A program made the position numbers and the translations under genes. From Mytilisepta virgata (lineage: Eukaryota > Mollusca > Bivalvia > Mytilida > Mytilidae): a DNA stretch of 64,000 nucleotides. The stretch spans positions 1 through 64,000 of the forward strand of contig JAPWFG010000025.1 of NCBI GenBank assembly GCA_028015205.1, given 5' to 3'. Positions within the stretch are counted from its first letter, which is position 1, and every line of letters starts with the position of its first letter. A model generated the notes under the pieces. The model searched no databases, was not told where the DNA came from, and worked only from the letters and a program-made list of their open reading frames with translations. Below, piece after piece: positions 11,481-22,864 of this stretch.

Positions 11481-13718
11481 CATTCGTATTTTTTATTCAT
11501 AAATTGTTGTAGATATTTCGTTTTCTGTTGAGAAAGTGACATGTTCTAACTTTTTGAAAGCATTAAAAAACTTAAAACAAAAATATATTTAAGGATTCTC
11601 TTATATATGGTGAGTATTTAGTTTTATTGTCAAAAACGGTGCGAATAATCCAGAATAAAAATGGAACCATCAAATCTAATATGATATATGGCAACTTCTC
11701 ATTTTTATTGTAGTATATAGAAGATTCAGGTATGTACAATTTATGTAACATTTTAGTTGTCCAACTACAGGTGTTTATACTAATTATTCCCTCAAATTTA
11801 TTTATTTTTTTGGGAGGGAGGGGGGGGGGAGTTGAAATCTATGAAATGCACCGATCTTATGTATAGATGCATTAAGGAATATTCCATGAGATTAAAATCA
11901 CTAATTTTTTCAATATTCACAATCAATATTCCCTTATTTTACCCCCTTATGAAGGCTGAATTTGCGCTATTTACATCATGCTATTGTGAACGTCACTGGA
12001 CAATTGGCTGTAAAAAGACAACTTGGTACCGAAAATTTATGTGAATTTTCAACTCAAATAATTCAAGCCCTTTCCATATGCGATTCTCTCCTTCAGTAAA
12101 CAGTTAATGGAATGATCGAAGTGAGCGAATAGAACGGCTGGATTATTCAGGTTAGTGAATTTCTCGTGGCAATGAAAGGGTTAACGACATCTGATTTCCC
12201 GATTTTCGTGTCCATTTCACTGATATTTGCATCATATATGACGTCACCACAGACAAATTTGACGTTGAAGATTATGTGCAAGTTACATGTACGTCTCCGA
12301 AAGTATGATAAAAGTACAGAATAATAGTGAGGTCTGGAGTATTTCATGTAGAATTCAGTTGCCGAAGTATATGAGACACACAGTAGTCTGGGATTAGTAT
12401 TTAGTTATTATGTTGCTAGTACTGATTTGTTCAATTATCAAAGTTCAAACATTATTCCAGTATAAAATCCTTGACAGGAACGGAGATATTTGCATAGTTT
12501 CATATAAATTCGATCCGACATTTGATTAAGTTGATGAAAAAGCCACTGGAAATGAAGAAAATGCTGATTTAATATATGCAATAATTTCATAAATACTTAC
12601 TTAAAATGTTCTACTCGTCCCCCCCCCTTCCCCGCCCATGAGACATATATAATGCATGATGAAAATATGAAAAAATTAAACGAGTGGAAAATTTTGGCCT
12701 AACCTAGGCCTACCCCCTTAAGCCCGACCTAAGGCTTTATTGAGACTGGAGACAATCGTTACAATGTAATAAACTATATTTGTTGATCTTTTTTGTTGGG
12801 ATAAATGCAGATGGACGGGACATTTAGTTAGATATATTCAATTTCAATTACTTACACAAACATTTTCATTCACATACATACATCAAGGCCCAACAAACTG
12901 GGCGAAGTGGGCGAAAAGTCGCCTTTTAAAAGATGAAATCACCCTAAGGATACCCCAAAAGCGAAATTGAAGTTGCCCTATCATTTCTGAGTCTCAGTTT
13001 TTGTTTTTGATTTTTGTCAAATTGTCATAGAGTAAAGGAAAATCTTGTGATGAAATGGTCAAAAACTTTGTTTTGTAACAACATTGGTCATTCTATAAAG
13101 CTTGAAGTGAAAATGACTCATCAATCTGTCATTTTATTAGCAAGAAGTTGCAAAATTGGAAATATTTCCTACTATCGGCGGCATTTATCGCAGACGGAGA
13201 TTATTCACCTTTTAAATTTGATTTGCCTCCCTTTGTCTAATTACTTCACAGTTAGGTGTTAACTGACAACATGCAATATTTTAACAGTAAAGAATGTATT
13301 TGATAGTGATAATTGTAAAGTAAACAAAATAAAACAGATAAAGGAATGAAAAGATTTACCATATGGGCATAAAGATGTCTTAGGCTAACTGGAATACAGA
13401 AAATGCTCAATTATAAATAAAGAATAATTTTTTAAAAAAGATAAAAGAAAAAATAGAAAGAAATAAAGACGGAAAAATAACTCTTCAGAAATTTTTAGCT
13501 AAACATCTCAGAAATTTTTAGGTACATGTACCTTTCAATAGACAAACAAATCCATGTCACGTTCATCTTGCACCTAACCAAAACTCATTTGTTTAACATT
13601 TTTTTAATAATTCTATCATAAGGTCTTAAAATTCACATTTATTTGTAGGGAAAAATGGAAAATAAGACAAAATTTTTAATCGAAACAGAACCTGCAACCC
13701 CCCTCCAATACAGTTCCT
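11481..13718. other. Gene-poor stretch with short landmarks
   Basis: No convincing coding sequence. Landmarks are a G-rich run at 11812-11830, a C-rich run near 12619-12636, and a full cAMP-response-type palindrome TGACGTCA at 12239-12246. The open frames here are short and compositionally unremarkable. With nothing annotated nearby, the palindrome cannot be tied to a promoter. Confidence 0.45.
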
Positions 13719-14453
13719 ATGTAGCATTAAATAGTGTCCGCCATTTTAAACTGTCCGCCTGACAAAATTAAATATGTAATAATGTCCGGCAGACATTTTA
13801 AGGCTATGAAATACTGTCCAGAACCATGTTTAACCATATTATTGTGTCCTTAGCTGTTGAAATATGTCCATTTTTATGGACACAATTTCGCAGTCTACAT
13901 TTGGTTAGACCTGTCCTCCGGACACAATTAAATATGTAAAATTGTCCAGACAGGATTTAAAGATTGAAAATTAAAAAGATAAAATGATAAATATATGTAT
14001 TAAATGAACAACATTTAATGTCACACAAATGAAACAATTAGTTATTTTATTGTTGAATAAATATACCATATTAATAAATCAAAATTATGAAAAATACACT
14101 GAATCTGCATAGAAAAATTTTGTATGAATCAATGGTAATATTCGTAAATATTATTCTATCTCCATCTGGTTTTACGTTGACGCTTTGTAGATGGAGTGTT
14201 GGCAACATTTTCTTCCAAAACAGTAATTTCAGATTCTTGATCTTGTGGGTCAAGAAACATATCTATTATAGACGTTTCAAAAAGATCAAATGACGCAGAG
14301 TTGTCCGTTGGACTTGCATAATTAGATTGTGCAGACGGAGGATATGCGTCTTCACCCTCATCATGAGCTAAATCATAAATTAAATGTTACATGTATGAAA
14401 AATTGTCCTTGTTGTGGACAGTATTTCACGGCGGACACTATTTAATGCTACAT
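13719..14453. mobile_element. 735-bp TIR element with iterated GTCC motifs
   Basis: A perfect 24-bp inverted pair bounds it: 13719-13742 (ATGTAGCATTAAATAG followed by TGTCCGCC) and 14430-14453. Inside both ends, TGTCC or its complement GGACA is iterated many times, for example in a short hairpin around 13876-13893 (TGTCCA...TGGACA). Similar motifs continue to 14770, including the palindrome TGTCCGGCCGGACA at 14726-14739, so the true element may be larger. No clear target duplication was found. The body holds a minus-strand coding exon (14156-14367). Confidence 0.65.
14156..14367 (-). CDS. Terminal coding exon of unknown protein inside the GTCC element
   Basis: Read on the minus strand, an acceptor-like TTTAG ends at 14368. 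It is followed by an open frame of 69 codons from 14365 to a TAG at 14158-14156. It lacks its own ATG, as expected for a last exon. The peptide is acidic (starting HDEGEDAYPPS, then FDLFETSIIDMFLD), ends with the basic cluster KRQRKTRWR, and looks like the C-terminus of a nuclear protein. Composition is balanced and unlike the random AT-rich frames nearby. No upstream exon was identified and I recognise no family. By position inside a TIR element it may be the remnant of a transposon-encoded gene. Confidence 0.45.
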
Positions 14454-14920
14454 GTAAAATATTAAACCATGATAAAGTGTCCAAAGATAATTCTAGGTCT
14501 TAAAAGGGTTTTTTCAGAGGTAAGATTTTAATAAGAAAGTAAAGAATATACTTATATAGATCAAATTGAGTTTTGTAAACATCAAATTAGTTAAGATGGC
14601 CCGATGGCACTGAGTATGAAAACCTGGTTACATTTTTCATACATGTAACATTTTATAATGTCCTATTTCAGGACAGTATTTCATAGCATCGGACATCATT
14701 TAATAACAAACTTTCTATGTAATATTGTCCGGCCGGACATTTTTACACAGGACACAATTATGTCTTACACCTATTTCATCTCATTTTTTTTTAGTTCGTA
14801 CACTTAAGGCAAAATTAAAATTATGATAATTTTTTGCCTCTATCATATAATTCAAACCACAGTATGACATGGAATAAAGTAAAAACTTAACTAAGGGTTT
14901 AAAATGCATATATACATGTA

Positions 14921-15105
14921 TATGTGACGGCACGAAAAGATTGCAGCGATTCCTGACTTCTCTCATAAGACTCCCTGTGAGGTTCTCACTTCTCTCTGTT
15001 TGGTTGCACATCCAGTATATGTGACGGCACGAAAAGATTGCAGCGATTCTTGACTTCTCTCTTAAGTCTCCCTGTGAGGTTCTCACTTCTCTCTGTTTGG
15101 TTGCA
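14921..15105. repeat. 88-bp direct duplication
   Basis: 14921-15008 and 15018-15105 are nearly identical copies (beginning TATGTGACGGCACGAAAAG, ending GTTTGGTTGCA) separated by 9 bp. They lie within a 125-codon minus-strand frame, where they give two near-identical peptide blocks. I regard that frame as incidental. Confidence 0.85.
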
Positions 15106-15126
15106 AGGGAGAAGTTACTTCTCCCT
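15106..15126. repeat. Perfect 10-bp-stem palindrome
   Basis: AGGGAGAAGT, one T, then ACTTCTCCCT directly after the second duplicate copy. It could form a tight hairpin or be a dimeric binding site; nothing else supports either role. Confidence 0.7.
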
Positions 15127-15191
15127 AAAATTTTGAAGTGTGGTGAGCCCTGATACATGTGTAAATTAACCCTTTGAAAATTTCTATTTTT

Positions 15192-16608
15192 AGCTTACCT
15201 GGCCTAAAAGGCCATGTTAGCTATTGCCATCACATGGCGTCCGGCATCCAGCGTCCCTCTAAGGCGTCATCCATCGACATAAACTTTCCTTTAAAGATCT
15301 TCTTCTCTGAAACCAAGGGGCCAATTGGAACAAATACTGGCAGCAATGGTCCTTAAGTGGTCCTGTTTCAGAATTGTATACGATGACCTGGACAAAGATG
15401 GCCGCCAGAGCTAACATATGGGAAATTTACTTAAAGAACCACTGGGCCAATTGGAACAAAACTCGTTAGCAATGGTCCTTAGTTACTGCTCTTTCAGAAT
15501 TATATCCAATAACATGGCCAGTCATCCAAGATGGCTGCTAGGGCTGAACATAGTTTAACATAGGACCCTATAGGGTTTGATTAAAGATCTTCTTTTCTCA
15601 CATTTCTATGTGATTGGGACAGTTATATTCCGTGTGAGACAGCGATGTGAGTTTCATGCATCTCACATCACATGACCTACCTTGACGTAACAATGCAAAA
15701 AAACGTCACGTCACAATGCTAGATCATCAGAAAACACACAACTTCGCACAAATAGTACGACAACGTCGAAATTAACATCGCTTCAATTTGAAAATACCTG
15801 AAGTACAACCTAAAAGATATGTTTTTAAAGTTTTGTGCCTTAATTTGGTACAAAACCTAAACCCATACGATCTTTTCAAAAGTGTTTCTGATGATCCCAT
15901 CCTCCATTCAAAGCAGCCGCTAGAGCCAAACATTGTTAAACATAGTACCCTAGGTGAAATTTACTTAAAGATCTTCTTGTTTAAAACCACTGTGCCATTT
16001 GGAACAAAAAAGCAGCAGTGGTCTTCAGTTGGTCCTTTTTAGCTCACTTGACCAAAGGCCATGTGAGATTTTGTTACCCTTTGTTGATTCAAAATCGCCG
16101 CTTGGGCTAGAAATAGAACATAGGGCCGTCTGTCAACAGTTCACAAAAAGATCTTCTCTGAAACCACTGAGCCAATTGAAGCCAAACTTGGTTTGATGCA
16201 TATATAGGGTGTTTAGATTAAAGTTTATGATTTTTGTGTCTGTGGTTCACCTAAAATGGTCGCTTTGGCTAAAAATAAAACATAGGGGTATGAACATGTT
16301 TTTTACTTAAATATCATGATCTATCACCAAAACAGAAAAAAACCGTTACCTAAAAATGATCAGAATGTTCAGGTTAGTGATACAGGCTTCTGGGAGCCTC
16401 TGGTTGCAGAATTATATTCCATGACCCCACCCATCATCCAAGATGGCCACCAAAGCCTAACATAATTTAACATAGGACCTAATGGGAAAAATCAATGAAA
16501 TTCTTCTTGTTGGCAACCAGTGAGCCGATTGGCTTGACAGCAATGTTCCAGACTGCCTGTCAGGGTGAACATAATGTCCAGGTGAGTGATACGGGCTCCT
16601 GGGAGCCT
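15192..16608 (+). repeat. AGCTCAC-family elements, two or more joined copies
   Basis: The first copy opens with the family hairpin (15192-15222: AGCTTAC and TGGCCT arms around AAA). It contains diverged roughly 150-bp units ('agcaatggtccttag', 'tgccatttggaac'). A second 5' hairpin-like start is at about 16041 (AGCTCACTTGACC/GGCCATGTGAG). Two 3' ends follow, each a complementary arm and a terminal hairpin: 16370 with GGCTTCTGGGAGCC at 16385-16398, and CAGGTGAGT at 16579 with GGCTCCTGGGAGCC at 16594-16607, then CTAG. An unrelated CRE-like-rich segment lies at about 15600-15830. Confidence 0.75.
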
Positions 16609-16710
16609 CTAGCTAAATTTTAACATTGGATTTGAAAATACGGAGTGAAAACGCTTTAAATCATCTGGAGTTTTGCAAATATTATGTGCTACTCTAATTT
16701 TTTCTTAACA

Positions 16711-17598
16711 CAGGGGTTTATCTGGGTATTTTGGGAAAAAGGACCCTGGCCACTTTTGGGAATTTTTTTACGCGATTTATATAGAAATTGGGAAAACTAC
16801 AAATATACCAGAAGTCAGTTTTAGTATGTATCATACTACAATTCATTAGAAATTATATTTTTTTGTGAAAATAAAGAAAAACTACAATACATGATTGTCA
16901 TTTATAATTTTATTTTTCTGTCCTTTTTGTTTTTAATTTATCACTAAAAGCAGCTTTACTGTCAGTACTACCCAACACAGTCATGACTTTACTACTACTA
17001 TGTTTCATTGTTGGTATTTCATAATTTGGTTTACAGATTTCAGTTTGAGTTTGGACTTTACAAGCTTGGTCCTCAGGTTGTATCAGTAGCGAATCGGTAT
17101 TGGTTTGATTTTGATCATCATGTGAAATTAAATTGTCATTGGAAGAAACATCAACAACATCGGTAACATTTTCAATTGATTCAGTCTCAGATAACGCTTC
17201 CTCTGACTCATTACATGCAGTTGCGGCATCGTCAGTTACAGCTCTTGGTTTGAAAAAAGTTAAGATTTTACGGGATTTGTTGCCGTCGGTGTTTTTCAAT
17301 TTCTCCACATAGTATTTACTATTGTGAGATGACATGTTTACAATAAGGAAAGAAGTTAAAAAATATTTTATTTTATTATCAAAATACCGGGCTTCTTAAA
17401 GCGCACATGTGATAAGGATTTCCCGCTTTTTTTACCTTTAAAGTGAAGAGCGTAGGTTTTGGAAAGGCTAAATTGCGGATTGAAATCTGGACTTTTCAAA
17501 TATGAAATTTTGACTACGTTTGGGAATTTTTACACCTGAAATTGGGAAAAATATAGGGGTTTTGCCATTGGGAATGGGTCCGAATACCGGACTCTGTG
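16711..17598. mobile_element. Decayed hAT-like DNA transposon remnant
   Basis: Both ends are similar in inverted orientation: CAGGGG...GGGTATTT...GGACCC at 16711-16745 and, reversed, CAGAGTCCGGTATTCGGACCC from 17596 inward (17576-17596). Inside each end the words TTGGGAAAA and TTTGGGAATTTTT recur. Ends starting CAG fit the hAT superfamily, but no 8-bp target duplication survives (TCTTAACA against TGGAATGC). The single open frame resembles an N-terminal piece of a longer protein, so this is probably an internally deleted copy. Confidence 0.45.
16910..17335 (-). CDS. Acidic 141-residue protein, probable truncated transposon ORF
   Basis: The frame runs from an ATG at 17335 to a stop at 16910. 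The N-terminus (SRKILTFFKPRA) resembles the short 'LSFFKP'-type segment at the start of many hAT/zinc-finger-MYM-like transposon proteins. The rest is Ser/Asp/Glu/Thr-rich and looks disordered, with a TQT motif (KVQTQTEI). No catalytic domain is present. It lies between the hAT-like ends, so the likely reading is a protein truncated by internal deletion of the element. A host low-complexity gene cannot be excluded. Confidence 0.4.
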   Translation of the reverse strand: MSSHNSKYYVEKLKNTDGNKSRKILTFFKPRAVTDDAATACNESEEALSETESIENVTDVVDVSSNDNLISHDDQNQTNTDSLLIQPEDQACKVQTQTEICKPNYEIPTMKHSSSKVMTVLGSTDSKAAFSDKLKTKRTEK

Positions 17599-17679
17599 GA
17601 ATGCTAGAAAAATCCATGTAACACTTGGGTAAAAAAGAACCTAAAAAATTCTTACACTAGATATGTTTAAATTATATTT

Positions 17680-18114
17680 ATATCCCCGCAAACAAAGGTT
17701 GGGGAGGTATATAGGAATCAGCCTGTCCGTCTGTCTGTCTGTCTGTGTCCAGAATTTTTTTGTACCTGCAGTTTCTCAAACATGCCTTATCAGAGGTTAA
17801 TGAAACTTTGCATACTGTTAGATCCTAGTACGCATGCAAAGTATGTCCTGGTCCAATACTTTTTTCCATAATTTTATACCCTTTTGGACTTAAAAATTTT
17901 GTCTATCCCCCAATTTTTTTTGTACCCCCAGTTTCTCAAACATGCCTTATCAGAGGTTAATTTTTTTTCCCATAATATTATACCCTGTTGTTCCCTCAGT
18001 TATACCCAGTTGGACTTAGAAATTGTGAGACAATTCACCATGATAAGGATGCCCTAGTCCATTAAATTAACAGCAGCAGGGGATATAGTTAGTGAGGTCC
18101 CCTCACAGTTCTAG
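17680..18114 (+). mobile_element. ATATCCCC hairpin-headed element (rolling-circle-like)
   Basis: The 5' end forms a hairpin (ATATCCCCGCAA ... GTTGGGGAGGTATA, 17680-17712), followed by a (CTGT)n microsatellite near 17730 and two diverged internal units ('ccagtttctcaaacatgcc'). Near the 3' end GGGGATAT (18079-18086) complements the 5' arm. It is followed by the hairpin GTGAGG/CCTCAC (18092-18106) and CTAG (18111-18114) next to T. Subterminal inverted repeat plus 3' hairpin is the Helentron/HINE layout; that class assignment is inference. Confidence 0.6.
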
Positions 18115-18115
18115 T

Positions 18116-18412
18116 TTAATTAATATTAAACATGTTTCAGTCTTTTTTCTGCAAATTTTAAAATGAAATCTTCTACATTTTGGCCATAGTGCAAAGGAGC
18201 TTTGAAGGTCGGATTGCGGAATAACGAGATATTTCATTAATTTGTGCATATGAAGTGTTGAGTATTATAGAATAAAGGGATATTCTATTATTTTGTACAC
18301 ATATAGTGCTTAGCTATGTAAGAGATGCAAGCTGTGAAACTCTGGTTTGGTATAAAAGCCATGTGAGTCTGGTGAGAGAAATAACAATTTACGTTTTAGT
18401 TGGTTAACTTTT
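18116..18412. other. No gene seen
   Basis: AT-rich spacer between two repeat elements; nothing recognisable. Confidence 0.4.
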
Positions 18413-18602
18413 TAGCTCACCTGAGCTATTGCCATCACTTGGCGTCCGTCGTCGTTGTAAACTTTCCTTTAACGATCTTCTCCTCTAAAACCACTGGGCC
18501 AGTTGGGAACAAAACTTGGCAGCAATGGTCCTTAGGTTGTCCTCTTTCAGAAATATATCCGATGACCAGGCCCGTCATCCAGGATGGCCACCAGAGCCAG
18601 AC

Positions 18603-19808
18603 ATGCATGTACTTTTGTGAGCCAAAATTTGTTCCTGTGATAAAAGTTCCAGTGGAACAAATATCACATGAAATATATTCCGGGAGAACTTTTTTCACAG
18701 ACAATTTCTATTTAATTTGTTCCATCTCTATAAAATAAGTTCCACACTTTACCTGGTGAAATAAGTTCTGGGTTTATGAAATTTGTTCCTTACATTGTGA
18801 AATAAGTTCCTATTCTATGAAATTTGTTCCTTACCTGGTGAAATAAGTTCTTAGTCTGTGAAATATGTTCCACTGGTTATACAACTTATCTTTAATAATT
18901 AGCATTGTCATTAGTGTGTTTAAAGTTATCATTCAAGTACATTATAAAACAAGCACTACATTGATAATATATAATAATAAAAAGTGTAAACATCCAATAT
19001 GGATCCTTTGGAGAAAATAGGAAAATATTTAATTACATTCTTGAAAAAAAATATCCAAATGCAACAAATGATGCAGAAAAAGGAAGAATTCGAAAAATCA
19101 TGCACACAGAAAAATTTCATAGTTTAAGATGAACATTTGTATTATATTGAGAAGGACAAAACTACAGGTCAGTTAATTTCAGCCTATTTCATGTTAACCG
19201 ATGACATGTCATCAGAGGAATCTTTGAACACATACTTTAATATGTCATCTTTGTCTAATACGTCTGTTGTCAACACATCTGTTGATCATGACAGGATAGA
19301 TGTTCTAGAATCTGGCCATCTTGATACCTCAACTCCTGTCCTACGCAAATCCAAATGAGCCAAAATGTCAACTAAATGCCAATCTTTTATATATGAATAT
19401 TACGATTAAACATATTTGTTACTTTGTATCAGAATTTGTAGAAAAATTAAATAGTCACGGTGTTTAAATTATTTGTCACCGTTGTTAATCTTAGTTGTGC
19501 GTTTGTTTTTTAATCATATTATCTACTTACAACAGATATGCTGACTTATTTTTAATATTTCAAAAAATTTTTTAACTTTTATAACGGGAATTATTTGATT
19601 TTTTGTAAACAATTTATATCGGAACAAAACTCATGGAGCTGTGATATTTGTTCCGGAACTTATTTCACATTTGGTTAAAAAATTAGTTCCGGAACAAATT
19701 TTACAGGGCCGGAACTTATTTTCTATGATATAAGTTCTGGTGGAACATATTTTCTATGAAATAAGTTCCGGCGGAACAAATGTCACGCCGGAACAAATTT
19801 TTTGTTAC
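18603..19808. mobile_element. 1.2-kb element with iterated GTTCC motifs in inverted orientation
   Basis: Its borders follow from the interrupted host repeat. The left block (about 18625-18872) repeats GTGAAATAAGTTCC and GAAATTTGTTCC; the right block (about 19618-19798) repeats the complement, GGAACTTATTTCAC and GGAACAAATTTTAC. The ends are imperfectly complementary (GTGAGCCAAAATTTGTTCC against GTGTAACAAAAAATTTGTTCC). The centre carries a broken coding region (18999-19358). The layout suggests a DNA element whose binding motifs are iterated at both ends; the superfamily is unknown. Confidence 0.65.
18999..19358 (+). pseudogene. Broken open frame in the GTTCC element
   Basis: An ATG at 18999 opens a frame that shifts at the run of eight A near 19044. 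It continues in another frame (KYPNATNDAEKGRIRKIM, then HTEKFHSLR) and shifts again near 19130 into the frame running to 19358 (DEHLYYIEKDKTTGQL, MLTDDMSSEES, ending in a stop). Sense-like composition carried across at least two frame changes indicates a decayed gene. The 'FHSLRDEHLYY' region recalls the N-terminal region of integrase-type transposon proteins, but that is a weak resemblance and I assign no function. Confidence 0.4.
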
Positions 19809-21127
19809 ACTTTAACATAGGACACTATGGGAAATTTAATTTAAGATGTTCTTGTCTGAAACCACTTGGCTTATTGGAACAAAAGTTAGCAGCAATGGTC
19901 CTTAGGTGGTCCTTTTTCAAAATTTTATCCGATGATCCCACTGTCATCCAAGATTGATGCCAGAGCAGAACATAGTTTAACCTAAGACCCTATGGGAAAT
20001 TTACCTAAAGATAATCTTGTCTGAAACCACTTGGCCAATTGGAACAAAACTAATAGCAGCAATGGTTCTTAGGTGGTCCTGTATCAGAATTATATCCGAT
20101 GACCCTGCCTGTCATCCAAGATGGCCGCAAGAGCCGAATATAGTTTAACATAGGACCCTATTGGGAATATAATTTAAGATCTTCTTGCCTGAAACCACTT
20201 AGCCAATTGGAACATAAGTTAGCAGCAATGGTCCTTAGGTGGTCCTCTTTCAGAAATTTGTCTTATGACCTCGTCCACCATCCAAGATGGCTGCCAGAGT
20301 CGAACATAGTTATGGAGAATTTAATTAAAGATCTTCTTGTCTGAAACCACTTGGCCAATTGGAACAAAACTTAGCAGCAATGGTCCTTAGGTGGTCCTGT
20401 TTCATAATTGTATCCAATGACCTCGTCCACCATCCAAGATGGCTGCCAAAGCCGAACATAGGACCCTATTGAAAATTTACTTAAAGAACTTGTTTGAAAC
20501 CACGGGGCCAATTGGAATAAAACTTAGGAGCAATGGTCCCTCTTTTAGAAATGTGTCTGATGACCCTTTCCTACATCCAAGATGGCCACCAGAGCCAAAC
20601 ATAGTTGAACATAGGACCCTATGGGGAATTTACTGAAAGATCTTATCTGAAACCGCTTGGCCAAATATAACAACAACTGACAGCAATGGTCCGTAAGTGG
20701 CCCTCTTTCAAAATTGTTTATAATGATCCTGCCCACCATTCAAAATGGCCTCCAGAACCGGACATGGTCAAACATAGTACCCTATGGGAGATTTACTTAA
20801 AGATCTTCTTGTTTAAAACCACTGTGCCATTTAGAACAAAAGTTACCAGCAATGGTCCTTTGTTGGACGTCCTGACTTTCAGAATTATATCAAATGGCCC
20901 CAAGATGGCCACCAAAGCCGAACATAGTTTAACATAGGACCTAATGGGAAAAAACAGTGAAATTCTTCTTGTTGGAAACCAGTGAGCCAGTTGGCTTGAC
21001 AGAAATGTTCCAGGCTGCCAGCTGCAGTCAAGATGGACAAAGTCCAGGTGAGCGATACAGGCTCCTGGGGGCCTCTAGTTTTGCCTTGTGATTACATGTA
21101 TATTTATTCAAGTTTGTTTTCATTAAG

Positions 21128-21381
21128 ATTCAGATGAAAGAACAATCCTAAAAAGAAATAAAAGAAGTTATACTCCTAAATGCTTGTGTCCCATTGGACA
21201 AAGTTCCGGCACTGGTGGAAACCAAGGCTTTGGTACTAGTGGTACAGGTTCTAGTGGTACAGGTTATAGTGGTACAGGTTCTAGTGGTACAGGTTATAGT
21301 GGTACAGGTTCTAGTGGTACAGGTTATAGTGGTACAGGTTCTAGTGGTACAGGTTATAGTGGTACAGTTTCGATTAATCAG
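21128..21381 (+). CDS. Candidate exon with Gly/Ser/Thr/Tyr repeats
   Basis: A TTTTCATTAAG acceptor precedes 21128 and a CAG/GTAGGA donor follows 21381. The frame is open throughout, beginning within codon 1 (two leading bases) and ending in phase 0. The peptide starts SDERTILKRNKRSYTPKCLC, with a furin-like RNKR site, then Gly/Ser-rich sequence. A 30-bp minisatellite (21238-21365) encodes about four copies of GSSGTGYSGT. Such Gly/Ser/Tyr repeats occur in secreted adhesive, byssal or shell-matrix proteins, but I cannot name a family. No partner exon was found. A non-coding minisatellite is the alternative; against it, one frame stays open through both flanks to plausible splice sites. Confidence 0.45.
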
Positions 21382-22855
21382 GTAGGATTTAGAATGTTCC
21401 TTTAAGTAAAATTCACATTGTACATGAACCCTGCATCTTTAAATGTGGTCGTATTGCATAAAAAATTAGCCAAATGTATAATTGTTGGAAAGTATTCATT
21501 GCATTTAAACCCGAGAAATTCTATATTATTAAAAGCTTTTTGGTGTGCCCCAACACAGATAGTTGGCTTGTGATCGATCCCATTGTAAATTTTACTGATT
21601 TGAGTTTGGTAATACTCTGATATCAAATATATATATCAGATATGCTTTCCAACTGCAAATCTGGATCTGGCTATGAACAATAAACAGGCTGGGGACAACC
21701 CCCGATTGGCATGTTGTATGTAAATTGAGATATAATTATTTCGCTAATTCTGTGTGCATTATACATCTCATCGACCCGTTTGACAAGTTCTGATATCACC
21801 ACACATTGGATAATAAATGCTCATGAAATTTTCCGCCAAAAAACGTTTGGACTTTTCGGACTTTAACGTTCTCATTAGAGAAAAAGATTATAAAACTCTT
21901 GATGCGTTAGTAATGAAATTTATCCACTCTTGATAATTACATTTTCATTTTTTAAACTTCGACAAATCTCACAGTTTAAAAACGAAAATTGAATTATCTT
22001 GATAAATTTCATAATCAGCTTGTCACCGTTGTAGATTCTATATATCCTAATTTGGTAATAAAGGCGATAATAGGTCCTTATTCATAAATGTTTTACCCAC
22101 GCACGAAATTAACTGGTAAATAAAAAAACACACTCATATTTTTAAAAATGAGACCTCAGGCATTGTAATCGATGACTCTGCTAAATAATTGGTTTAACTC
22201 TTTAGCATTTGCCCAGTTTTTGACAAAAATCATGAACAATTCGGGTTGCACAATTGACCACACCGAAAAAAAATATTTTCAAAGATAAAACGATTTATTA
22301 TATACATTGTAAAAGTATAATACACTAGCTTTAATTTTTCAAATTCATTACTTGATTGCCTTGATTACCGTTGCTATGGTTACACATCAAACTTCACTTA
22401 AAACTTTAATTTTAACTGTTTTTTAGCCAAAATCAAAATATACTGAGGGTTCTTTTTTGTTCAGAAGTAGAAATAGGGTCTGTTTATGGTAAAATATTTT
22501 TAATAACAACCCGAACTGCATAAAACAATTGAGCAGTTTTGGAAATTATGTGAGAAAGTTAGGTTATTTATGTTGCTAGGCAACCGTGAGAATTTGCCAA
22601 TAAATGCTGATTCCATATAGTTTTCTAAAATTTTTATATAATAACATGAAATTCCACCCTTAAATTAATTATTTATTTACCTTAACTAATTCCTATATAA
22701 TATATAATAACATGAAATTCCACCCTTAAATTAATTATTTATTTACCTTAACTAATTCCTAAGAAGAACAAATCAACTGACAATCAAATTATATACACCA
22801 GAGGGGATGGTAAACATTTACAGTTCTCTAATATAGATAATCATCACATTCGTTC
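21382..22855. other. Gene-poor stretch with one tandem duplication
   Basis: No credible coding sequence. A 64-bp-period duplication lies at 22639-22694 and 22703-22758 ('ataacatgaaattccacc ... actaattcct'), the copies being essentially identical and therefore recent. Confidence 0.6.
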
Positions 22856-22864
22856 CCTTTTTGT

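Larger units (their letters stand above)
18414..21080 (+). repeat. AGCTCAC-family element interrupted by a second element
   Basis: It starts at AGCTCAC (18414) with a damaged hairpin and breaks at about 18602 ('ggccaccagagccagacat'). It resumes at about 19809 ('tttaacataggacactatggg'), which in other copies is contiguous with that phrase. About seven units of roughly 160 bp follow to 20935. The 3' end is intact: CAGGTGAGC at 21045-21053 and the GGCTCC/GGGGCC hairpin at 21060-21073, then CTAG. This is the longest copy in the window and best shows the internal tandem array. Confidence 0.8.

Noticed and set aside
12239..12246. TGACGTCA as a promoter element
   Set aside because: A single 8-bp match with no neighbouring gene start. 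It is kept only as a landmark in the stretch description.
14781..15158. 125-codon minus-strand frame with a repeated block
   Set aside because: The repeat comes from the 88-bp DNA duplication. The remaining sequence has no domain and is AT-biased.
18435..18738. Overlapping plus- and minus-strand frames of 112 and 89 codons
   Set aside because: They cover the head of an AGCTCAC repeat and the inserted GTTCC motifs. No domain is visible and the frames cross an insertion border.
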